From Mesorhizobium sp. L2C084A000 (GTDB lineage: Bacteria; Pseudomonadota; Alphaproteobacteria; Rhizobiales; Rhizobiaceae): a DNA stretch of 38,655 nt. Under the pieces are notes generated by a model. It had not been told where the DNA came from. It saw nothing but the letters and a program-made list of their open reading frames with translations, and ran no database searches. The stretch is taken from contig NZ_AYWX01000002.1 in assembly GCF_000502875.1 (NCBI RefSeq), positions 494,883-533,537 of the forward strand, in the 5' to 3' direction. The stretch's first letter is position 1. The number at the start of each line of letters is the position of its first letter. Made by a program: the position numbers and the translations under genes. This document shows positions 7,710 to 15,218 of the stretch, in pieces.

Positions 7710-9077
7710 TCAGTTGCTGCCGATATCGCGGGGCGTAATTCCATGCTCCTTGGCATAGGCCTCGGATTTCGCGTCGATCAACGGACGCAGCGTTGTGCGA
7801 TCGGCCTGCACCCAGTCGCTGACGAGAGACCATTTGGACCCGTTCCATTGCTGCACTCGCACCGCGCCGCCGCCCTCATGGTCCGCGGGCGTCAGTTGGA
7901 GGTTCTGCACCAGGCCTCGGAAACCTGCCCTTTCAAGGGCTGCGTCATCAAGCTTCAGGTGCTCCAGCGCCCACTGGCCTTCTTCTCCGGTGATCGGGCG
8001 GTTGCCGAACTTGGCCTGGGCCTGCCGAACGATCTCCGCAGAGAGCAGGGCGCCGACGAGACCTGAATTGTAATAGACGCTGCCGAAAGCCTTGGTATCG
8101 CGCAGGTCGGACTTGCCGGCGTCGATGATGTCCTTCTTCAAACGCTCGTGGATCTTGAAGTCGGCGCCGGCCGGATAAGGCGTCAGCGCCAGATATCCCT
8201 TCGCCGCTTCGCCGGCCGGGATCACGTCTTCCTCGGACGAAGCCCAGACATCGCCGATGATGTGGTCGGCGGGAAAGCCGAAACGCACCGCGGTCTTGAT
8301 GGCTACCGGCGTCGAAACACCCCAGGTTCTCAGGAACACCCAGTCCGGCTTTGCTTCGCGGACCTGCCGCCACTGCGAGGATTGTTCGCTGCCCGGATCG
8401 GCAACGGGAATCTGGATATTCTCGAAACCGTATTTCTTTGCCAGAAGGGCGAGCGGATCAAGCGTCTCGCGGCCATAGGCGCTGTCATGGTAGACGGTGG
8501 CGATCTTCTTTCCCTTGAGCTTGTCGAAGCCGCCTTCGCGCTCGGCAACATAGTTCACGACCGCCGACGCCTCGCTGTAGAAGGTCACCATGACCGGAAA
8601 GATATAGGGGAACACACGCCCGTCGGTGGCCTCGGTGCGACCGTAGGCAAGTGTTACCAGCGGTATCTTGTCCGCGGCCGCGCGGTCGGAAAGTGCATAG
8701 GCGGCAGGCGCGCCGTTCGGGAAATAGGCGGCGACCGGAGCGCCGTTCAGCCCGTGCTTGAAGCGCTCATAGCATTCGATGCCCTTTTCGGCCGTCCATT
8801 CCGTCTCGCATTCCTGCCAGGCAATCTTGACGCCGTTTATGCCGCCTTCGACTTCGTTGATATAGCGGTAATAATCGATCTGCCCGGCCCAGATGGAAGC
8901 GCCCGACGCCGCATAGGGGCCGACGCGATAGCTGGCGATCGGGAAAAACTGTTTGTCGCTGTCGGGACCCGGCTGGGTTTCAACGGCCTTGGCTGCACTG
9001 GCAAGCAGCAGCAACGAAGTGGCAGCCGCCAGGGCAGCGCGCAAGAGCTTTTGGTGCATGGCGAGCTTTTGGTGCAT
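7710..9077 (-). CDS. Liv-type ABC transporter substrate-binding protein, second copy
   Basis: This 455-residue periplasmic binding protein belongs to the Peripla_BP_6 (HAAT) group. The start at 9077 follows AGGAG at a spacing of 6. It gives MHQKLAMHQKLL, a hydrophobic run and ASAAKA, a Sec signal peptide. The mature part includes YRYINEVEGGI, YHDSAYGRE, WVFLRTWGVST and GFPADHIIGDVWAS. It is about two-thirds identical by eye to the protein encoded at 9146-10472. The two are in one continuous open frame here because of an apparent frameshift in the upstream gene. A signal peptide in the middle of that fused 920-residue frame argues for two separate proteins. Ligand unknown. Confidence 0.85.
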   Translation of the reverse strand: MHQKLAMHQKLLRAALAAATSLLLLASAAKAVETQPGPDSDKQFFPIASYRVGPYAASGASIWAGQIDYYRYINEVEGGINGVKIAWQECETEWTAEKGIECYERFKHGLNGAPVAAYFPNGAPAAYALSDRAAADKIPLVTLAYGRTEATDGRVFPYIFPVMVTFYSEASAVVNYVAEREGGFDKLKGKKIATVYHDSAYGRETLDPLALLAKKYGFENIQIPVADPGSEQSSQWRQVREAKPDWVFLRTWGVSTPVAIKTAVRFGFPADHIIGDVWASSEEDVIPAGEAAKGYLALTPYPAGADFKIHERLKKDIIDAGKSDLRDTKAFGSVYYNSGLVGALLSAEIVRQAQAKFGNRPITGEEGQWALEHLKLDDAALERAGFRGLVQNLQLTPADHEGGGAVRVQQWNGSKWSLVSDWVQADRTTLRPLIDAKSEAYAKEHGITPRDIGSN

Positions 9078-9080
9078 GGT
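9045..9080. repeat. 18-base tandem duplication over a start codon
   Basis: Two adjacent copies (9045-9062 and 9063-9080) match at 17 of 18 positions, each containing GCTTTTGGTGCATGG. On the minus strand this duplicates the start codon and five following codons, giving MHQKLA-MHQKLL. Only the upstream Met (9077) has a ribosome-binding site. Confidence 0.9.
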
Positions 9081-9145
9081 GAACTCCTGTTTCAGGCAAG
9101 GAGGGGCACGACGCCCCTCCCCCGGTGGGACTATCAAGTGGAATA

Positions 9146-10472
9146 TCAATTGGTTTCGGTATCTGGCGTACGCGGTGCGATGCCGTGTTCCTTGGGCGGC
9201 GGCTTGCTGCTCGATCAGCGGCCGTAGCGCTCCGTGGTCGGCCTTGATCCAGTCGGTCTGGAGAACCCACTTCTTGCCATCCCAGCTCTGGATGCGGGCA
9301 GCGCCGCCGCCTTCATGGTCAAGCGGCGTGATCTGGATCGGCTGCAGCAGGCCGACAAAGCCGATCTCCTTGAGACGGTTTTCGTCGATGGTCAGATGCT
9401 CGAAGGCCCACCGGCCTTCCTCGCCATTCAGGGGACGAGCGCCAAACTTCTTGTAGCCGGTGCGGAGCGCCTCCACGGCGAGCGCGGCATTGACCAGACC
9501 GACATTGTAATTGACGGCGCCGAAATACTTCTGATCGCGCAGGTCGGACTTGCCGGCGTCGAGAATGAATTTCTTGAGCCGCTGATGGATCTCGAAATCG
9601 GCCCCCGCCGGATAAGGCGCAAGGGCGGAATAGCCGATCGCCGCCTTCCCGGCCGGGATGACGTCGGATTCGGAGCCGGCCCAGACGTCGCCGATGATAT
9701 GATCGGCCGGAAAGCCGAAGCGGGCTGCCGTCTTGATGCCCACCACGGTGGAGACACCCCAGGTGCGCAAGAACACCCAGTCCGGCTTCAGCTCATGGAC
9801 CTGGCGCCATTGCGGCGACTGTTCATTGCCTGGATCGGCGACGGGGATCTGGATGTTCTCGAAGCCGTATTTCTTGGCGAGCAGGTCGACAGCGGGCTGG
9901 GTGGCACGCCCATAGGCGCTGTCGTGATAGACGGTTGCTATCTTCAAGCCCTTGAGCTTATCGAACCCACCGACCTTGGACGCGATATAGTTGATGCCGG
10001 TCGAGGCCTGGCTGTAATAGCTGAACAGCAGCGGGAAGGCATACGGGAACACCCTGCCGTCGATGGATTCGGTGCGCCCACCGGCCGGATCGATCAGCGG
10101 GATCTTGTCGGCGGCAGCCTTCTCGAGCAGCGCATAGGTCGCGGGCGTACCGTGCGTGAAGAAGAAAGCGATCGGCGAACCATCCTTGCCGCCCTTGACC
10201 CGCTCGTAGACCTCGACAGTCCGGTCCGGGCTCCACTCGGTCTCGAACTCTTCGTAGTTGAGTTTTATCCCGTCGATGCCGCCCTCGACCTCATTGATAT
10301 AGCGGAAATAGTCCCTTTCGCCTGCCCACCAGAGTTCGCCCGAAGAGGCGTAGGCACCGACACGATAGGTCGGCAGCGGGATATATTGCGACACATCCGC
10401 GGCGTTGAGCGTGGCGGGGCTCGCCACGAAGGCGCCACCCGCCAAAAGCGCGGCAATGATCAGTTTCTTCAC
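9146..10472 (-). pseudogene. Liv-type ABC transporter substrate-binding protein, first copy, apparent frameshift near the 3' end
   Basis: The product starts with GTG at 10472 (AGGAG 6 bases upstream) and has the signal peptide KKLIIAALLAGGAF...TLNAA. The mature domain, residues about 25-425, is a HAAT receptor paralogous to the protein at 7710-9077. After LRPLIEQQAAA the frame changes: the other frame reads KEHGIAPRTPDTETN and stops at 9146-9148, matching the second copy's KEHGITPRDIGSN. One surplus base in the G run at 9194-9196 explains this. As read, translation would run through 36 unusual residues into the second protein. Almost the whole receptor domain remains, so the protein could still fold if fused, or the base may be a sequencing error. 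Confidence 0.75.
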
Positions 10473-11539
10473 GTCTGTCTCCTGATTTTGAGCCGCGCAA
10501 GGCGGCGATTGCCTAAATCTCCACGCTGTCTTTGCAGCAAGCGGGCTAGTCCCTCCGGTTCCTTGATGAGAAACCAGAGGATGAGGACCCCGAAGATCAC
10601 CTTCTGGATGTTTTGAAGCAGTCCGGCGTCGACATGGCCGCCGAGCAGCCGCTGGAACAGCCAGTCGAGCGCCAGCGGCAACAGGCTGACGAAGGCGGCT
10701 CCGAAATAAGCGCCGCGAATGGTGCCCATGCCGCCAATGATGATGATGAAGAGTATCTGGTAGGATCGCGTCAGGCCGAAGCTCTGCACGCTGGCCGATC
10801 CGAGATACGCAAATGCCCAGAGTGCGCCCGCAATGCCCAAGATGAAGCTCGATACGGCGAAGGCCTGGAGTTTCGCGCGCAGGATCGGCACGCCGATCAC
10901 GGCCGCTGCCGTATCCATGTCGCGGAGGGCCATCCAGTTGCGACCGGGCTGGCTGCGCACGAGATTGTAGGAAAGCCAGGTCAGCACGGCGACGCTGGCG
11001 AGCGTCAGGTAATAGCGTCCGTGCGGGCTGTTGAGATCGATGCCGAAGACGGACAGACCCGCTGGAAGCGAGATCGTGGCAGACGGATCACCGTTGTAGA
11101 ACCACGGAAATTTGAGAAACAGCCATTCGAAGAAGAACTGCGCGGCAAGCGTGCTGACGATCAGATAGAAACCCTTGATGCGGGTCGAGGGAAAGCCGAA
11201 GGCGAACCCGACCGCGCCGGCGACGATGCCGGCTGCTATCAGTGCCAATGGCAGCGGCAGTTCGGGCAGCCGCAGCTGGAAGGCAAATGCCGCATAGGCG
11301 CCCACCATCATGAACGCACCGGCGCCGAGCGATATCTGGCCGGCATAACCCGTCAAAAGGTTGAGGCCGAGACCTGCCAGCGACAGAATAAGGAACGGCA
11401 CGGCGATAGCATTGATCCAGTATTCCGTGGCGAGGAAAGGTAGGGCAACAATCAGGGCAGCCGCGGCTATGCCGACCAGTGTCCGGGTGCTTGCGCCCTC
11501 GCCTATGCCGCCGGTAAGCCGGAGTTCAATATCGGACAT
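10469..11539 (-). CDS. livM: branched-chain-amino-acid-type ABC transporter permease (LivM-like)
   Basis: This 356-residue inner-membrane permease has about ten hydrophobic helices. LivM features are NLLTGYAGQISLGAGAFM near residues 58-75, GFPSTRIKGFYLIVSTLAAQ, and the coupling-region motif SYQILFIIIIGGMGTIRGAYFGAA near the C-terminus. The C-terminal tail is basic. Its stop overlaps the GTG of the first binding-protein gene (GTGA), and it starts 3 bases after livH ends, so translation is coupled. It pairs with LivH to form the channel of the importer. Confidence 0.93.
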   Translation of the reverse strand: MSDIELRLTGGIGEGASTRTLVGIAAAALIVALPFLATEYWINAIAVPFLILSLAGLGLNLLTGYAGQISLGAGAFMMVGAYAAFAFQLRLPELPLPLALIAAGIVAGAVGFAFGFPSTRIKGFYLIVSTLAAQFFFEWLFLKFPWFYNGDPSATISLPAGLSVFGIDLNSPHGRYYLTLASVAVLTWLSYNLVRSQPGRNWMALRDMDTAAAVIGVPILRAKLQAFAVSSFILGIAGALWAFAYLGSASVQSFGLTRSYQILFIIIIGGMGTIRGAYFGAAFVSLLPLALDWLFQRLLGGHVDAGLLQNIQKVIFGVLILWFLIKEPEGLARLLQRQRGDLGNRRLARLKIRRQT

Positions 11540-11542
11540 GAT

Positions 11543-12424
11543 TCAGACTCTTTCGATTTTCTGTTCGCCAAACAGACCGGCGGGGCGGATGAAGAGGAAG
11601 GCGAGCGCCAGCGCATAGGCAAACCAGGGCGTGATGCCGCCGCCGAGGAAGGGGCCGATATAGGTTTCGGCTAGGCTTTCCGTTGCACCGACAACGAGCC
11701 CGCCGACGATGGCGCCGGCAATAGAGGTGAAGCCGCCGATGATGAGCACCGGCAGGGCCTTCAGCACCACCAGCGACAATGAGAACTGCACGCCCTGGCG
11801 GGCGCCCCAGAGCAGACCGGCCACAAGCCCGACGAGCCCCGCAATGGTCCAGACGATCTGCCAGATGCGGTTGACATCGATGCCGATGGAGAGAGCGGCG
11901 CGAGTATCGTCGGCCACGCCCCTGAGCTCAACTCCGAGGCGGGTCTTGTTGAACAGCAGCGACAGGGCCACCACCAGGACGAGCGCGACTGCGGCGGCGG
12001 TGAGATCAAACTGGCTGATCATGATGTCGCCGAGGAAGATCGGCAGATCCTCGATGCCGAGATCGAGCGCCCTGACCTGCGACCCCATGAGCCCTTGGGC
12101 TGTCCCTTCGACGATGTAGGCCAGCCCGAGCGTCGCCATGAACAGCGTCATCGGGCTGCGGTTGACGAGCGGGCGCAGGATCAGCCTCTCGATCCCGACT
12201 GCCATCAGCGCAAGCACGACCACCGTGATCGCCAGCGCCACCAGCACCGGCACACCCTGATCGGTCAGCGACACGAAGGTCAGGGCTGCAAACAGCAGGA
12301 TGGACCCCTGCGCGTAGTTGAAGACGCCGGAGGCCTTGTAGATAAGCACGAAGCCGATGGCGACGAGCGAGTACATCGTGCCCGCCAGCAGGCCGCCGAT
12401 GAGGGTTTCGAGAAACATGTTCAT
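11543..12424 (-). CDS. livH: branched-chain-amino-acid-type ABC transporter permease (LivH-like)
   Basis: This 293-residue membrane protein shows the LivH pattern: LLAGTMYSLVAIGFVLIYKASGVFNYAQGSI at the N-terminus (cited here in parts: GGLLAGTMYSLVAIG, then KASGVFNYAQG), NRSPMTLFMATLGL in the middle and ALPVLIIGGFTSIAGAIVGG toward the end. About eight helices are visible. Its ATG overlaps the livG stop (ATGA), which shows an operon with coupled translation. A second Met lies two codons in. The substrate cannot be deduced; the family takes up amino acids, amides, urea and aromatic acids. Confidence 0.93.
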   Translation of the reverse strand: MNMFLETLIGGLLAGTMYSLVAIGFVLIYKASGVFNYAQGSILLFAALTFVSLTDQGVPVLVALAITVVVLALMAVGIERLILRPLVNRSPMTLFMATLGLAYIVEGTAQGLMGSQVRALDLGIEDLPIFLGDIMISQFDLTAAAVALVLVVALSLLFNKTRLGVELRGVADDTRAALSIGIDVNRIWQIVWTIAGLVGLVAGLLWGARQGVQFSLSLVVLKALPVLIIGGFTSIAGAIVGGLVVGATESLAETYIGPFLGGGITPWFAYALALAFLFIRPAGLFGEQKIERV

Positions 12425-13215
12425 GCGGCGATCTCAACCTTGTCGTGGCCCAGATACGCGGCGATGACCTCGGGATTGTCGCGAATGGTATCCGGCGCGC
12501 CATCGGCCAGCTTGCGCCCGTAATCGAGCACGACGACATGGTGAGCGAGCTTCAGCACGATGCCGATATCGTGCTCGATCAGCACGATCGTCAGCTTCAG
12601 GTCGCGGTTCAGCCTGGCAATGATCTGCGCGATTTCCTGTTTCTCGGCGCTGTTCATGCCTGCCAGCGGTTCATCGAGAAGCAGCAGGCGGGGAGCCGCG
12701 ACAATGGCGCGCGCTAGTTCGACCTTCTTCTGCACGCCGTAGGGCAGCAAGGCCACGGTGGTCTCGGCATGCCGCTCCAGATCGAAGAGGCGCAGGACTT
12801 CATGGGCGCGCTCGCGGAAACGGCGCGCCTCGGCGCGTGCGCGCGGCAAAAGCAGTGCTTCTTCCAGGAGCGTTGCGCGAGCATGCCTGGACAGGCCGGC
12901 AATGACATTGTCGGCGACACTCATTCCCGAAAACAGCGCGTTGTTCTGGAACCCGCGGCCGATGCCGCGGCGCGCGGCCTCCAGCGGCTGCATCCGATGG
13001 AAATGTTCGCCCTCGAAGATGATCTCGCCTGAATCGGGAACATAGACGCCGTTCAGGATGTTCAGCAGCGAGCTTTTTCCCGCCCCATTCGGGCCGATCA
13101 GGGCGCAGATTTCCTGAGGCGCCACCTCGAAACTTAGATCGGAGATCGCCTTCACGCCTTTGAATGCGAGGGAGATGTTCTTGACTTCCAATGCGGGTGC
13201 GGATGGCGTTGTCAT
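12421..13215 (-). CDS. livG: branched-chain-amino-acid-type ABC transporter ATPase (LivG-like)
   Basis: The protein has 264 residues from the Met at 13215, which has GGAG about ten bases upstream; the open frame extends to 13332, but those extra residues look non-coding. LivG features are Walker A GPNGAGKSS, RRGIGRGFQNNALFSGMSV in the Q-loop area, signature LLPYGVQKKVELARA, Walker B LLLLDEPLAGMN and the H-loop LIEHDIGIVL. The signature is LPYGVQ in place of LSYGEQ, a common variant. It forms the ATPase pair with LivF for the two permeases. Located after the monooxygenase gene with a 91-base gap. Confidence 0.93.
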   Translation of the reverse strand: MTTPSAPALEVKNISLAFKGVKAISDLSFEVAPQEICALIGPNGAGKSSLLNILNGVYVPDSGEIIFEGEHFHRMQPLEAARRGIGRGFQNNALFSGMSVADNVIAGLSRHARATLLEEALLLPRARAEARRFRERAHEVLRLFDLERHAETTVALLPYGVQKKVELARAIVAAPRLLLLDEPLAGMNSAEKQEIAQIIARLNRDLKLTIVLIEHDIGIVLKLAHHVVVLDYGRKLADGAPDTIRDNPEVIAAYLGHDKVEIAA

Positions 13216-13306
13216 GAATTCAGCGCTCCATGGTGGCTGACAGAGGCAAAGTCCGACGGTCCGGCGGCGCGGGCCGCTTTCCCTCCGGCGCCGTGCAGGG
13301 ATGATG

Positions 13307-14740
13307 TCAGGCCGGTTCGGATTGGCGGGCATGCCCTTCGGTCAAGGTTGATTGCGCCGCGGCCTCGTCGCGCTTGACGCGTTCGATGTCGCGGAAGCGA
13401 TGGGCCGGATGGTTTGCCGGCAGATAGGGGCCTTCGCCGAACAGCTTTTCGCGCAGTGTGCCCTCGCGATACTGCGTCGCGTAGACCCCGCGCTTCTGCA
13501 GTTCCGGCACGACGTATCCGATGACGTCGGCAAAGCTGTCATGCGCCAGCGCATAAGCCAGGTTGAAGCCGTCGATGTCGGTTTCCTCGACCCACTCCTG
13601 CAGAAGATCGGCGATCGTCGATGGCGATCCCACGAAAAGCGGCCCGAGACCGCCAATGCCGCCCCATTTTGCAAGCTCTTCGATGGACCAGACCTTGTCG
13701 CCTCCGGCCAGATGCTCGACGGCGGAGATGATCGCGTTTGTCTTGACCTTCTTGACCGTATCCGTCGGTTTGTAGTGTCCGAAATCGATGCCGGTCCAGC
13801 CAGACATCAGGACCAGGGCGCCGTCATAGGAGGCGTGGTTCGCGTAATCCTGATATTTAGCCCGTGCCTTTTCGTCGGTTTCATCGACGATGATGGTTGC
13901 CATCGCGTAGATCAGCACCTTTTTCGGATCGCGACCCTGCTCGGCGGCGCGCTTGCGGATTTCCGCGACATAGGCGCGGGTGGCATCCTTCAGAGGCGTC
14001 GAGATGAACACGCATTCGGCGTGGCCGGCGGCGAACTGCTTGCCGGCACCCGAGGCGCCGGCCTGGAAGAGAACGGGCGTGCGCTGTGGCGAAGGTTCGC
14101 ATAGGTGAAAGCCCGGCACATCGAAATATTTTCCCTTGTGGCCGATCTCGTGGATTTTTGTCGGATCGGCAAATATCCCGCGCTCCTAGTCGCGCAGCAC
14201 GGCTCCCTCTTCCCAACTGCCCTCGAACAGCTTGTAGAGGACTTCGACATATTCGGTTGCAACGTCATAACGATTGTCGTGGCTGCGCAGCCCGCCCTGG
14301 CCGATGTTCTTGGCCCCGCTCTCCAGATAGGACGTGACGATGTTCCAGCCGATACGGCCCTTGGTATGGTGGTCCGCCGTCGAGAGGCGGCGTGCGAAGG
14401 TGTAGGGATGCTCAAAGCTCGTCGAAGCCGTGATGCCGATGCCGAGATGTTTGGTGGCCAAGGCGATCGGGTTGGCGAGCTGCAACGGATCGTTCACCGG
14501 GATTTGCACGCCTTGCAGCAACGCATTGTCGAGGTTGCCCTTGTAGACATCATAATAGCCGATCACATCGGCGATGAAGACGGAGTCGAAGAACCCGGCC
14601 TCCAAAAGCCTGGCGAGATCTGTCCAATACTCCAGATCCTTGTAGTCCCAGGACCGGTCACGCGGGTGGCGCCAGAGGCCGGGCGACTGGTGACCGACGC
14701 AGTTCATTTCGAAGGCATTGAAGCGGATGGTCTTGCTCAT
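13307..14740 (-). pseudogene. flavin-dependent monooxygenase of the NtaA/SnaA/DszA family, interrupted by an in-frame amber codon
   Basis: The N-terminal part starts at Met 14740 (MSKTIRFNAFEMN) and carries DYKDLEYWTDLARLLE, FFDSVFIADVIGYYDVY and HHTKGRIGWNIVTSYL, which are hallmarks of the luciferase-like NtaA group. It uses FMNH2 from a partner reductase to oxidise sulfur- or nitrogen-containing compounds. A TAG at 14186-14188 follows VLRD. After it the same frame goes on with ERGIFADP, the usual continuation, then GKYFDVPGFHLCEPSPQRTPVLFQAG and a full C-terminal half to 13307. Without the stop the protein would have 477 residues, normal for the family. No frame change is needed, so one base substitution explains the break. 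The gene precedes the Liv importer, suggesting uptake and oxidation of one substrate. Confidence 0.85.
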
Positions 14741-14940
14741 TGTCGGTTCCGGAATCCTGCAAGCAATCGTGGTTGAGCTGGCAGGGTAGGGCCGGGAGCC
14801 AAATATCAAAGTAAATGGTTTTAATAGACTAATCTAGGGAATAGCATTCCTCGATCGAGCCGTTTCGCGGAAGCAAGGTGTTTTGCGCGAGATCCCCATC
14901 AGGAAAAAGTAGACGCAATCACCTTGCCGCCGGTGGCGAT
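14741..14940. other. intergenic stretch upstream of the monooxygenase, no gene seen
   Basis: The stretch 14805-14850 is notably AT-rich and probably holds the promoter of the monooxygenase-Liv operon on the minus strand. A small dyad GGAATAGCATTCC lies at 14838-14850. I see no credible coding frame. Confidence 0.45.
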
Positions 14941-15160
14941 CTTGACCCGGTCCGCCAAGCGGATGGTGCGATGATCCTGACGGCGATGGTCGGGCTGATC
15001 TGGCGCCGGCCTTCTCCACGTGGTCGTCTTTGGTGCCGGGCCGCGTCTCGACATCCGCCGCGGCTCAGCCCGCTGACGGTGTTCCTGCCGATATGAAGCA
15101 GGCCAGAAACTGGAAGCCGGCGCGGCGCTCAGGTGAAGTCAGCTAGACTTCGGCTTTTGG
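14941..15160 (+). pseudogene. decayed remnant of an Fsr-like MFS transporter gene (3' end)
   Basis: Parts of this stretch line up with the 3' end of fsr at 4028-5269. The similar blocks are ATGATCCTGACGGCGATGGTCG near 14971, GGCCTTCTC and GTCGTCTTTG near 15008-15031, GTGCCGGGCCGCGTC near 15033, and CTGACGGTGTTCCTGCCG near 15073 followed by ATGAAGCAGGCCAGAAA. The segment that codes the last helices in fsr is missing, and the frame is broken near 15090. The fragment ends with a TAG near 15143-15145. It is a different sequence from fsr, so it descends from a second homologue and is not a recent copy. Confidence 0.6.
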
Positions 15161-15218
15161 CCCGTCGCGGCCAAATAGCGGCCTAAGCTCTAAGCCAAAT
15201 GCCACCGCCCACACGTCA

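Noticed and set aside
7710..10472. A natural 920-residue fused double receptor
   Set aside because: Not excluded, but the internal ribosome-binding site, start and signal peptide, the family-typical ending in another frame and the odd linker favour two genes with a frameshift.
14186..14188. Amber codon read as pyrrolysine or another recoded residue
   Set aside because: No pyl genes or recoding signal seen, and the family has no known recoded residue here; a nonsense change or error is simpler.
14834..15019. Small minus-strand frame before the monooxygenase gene
   Set aside because: No ribosome-binding site, no recognisable domain, and it overlaps the Fsr-like remnant.
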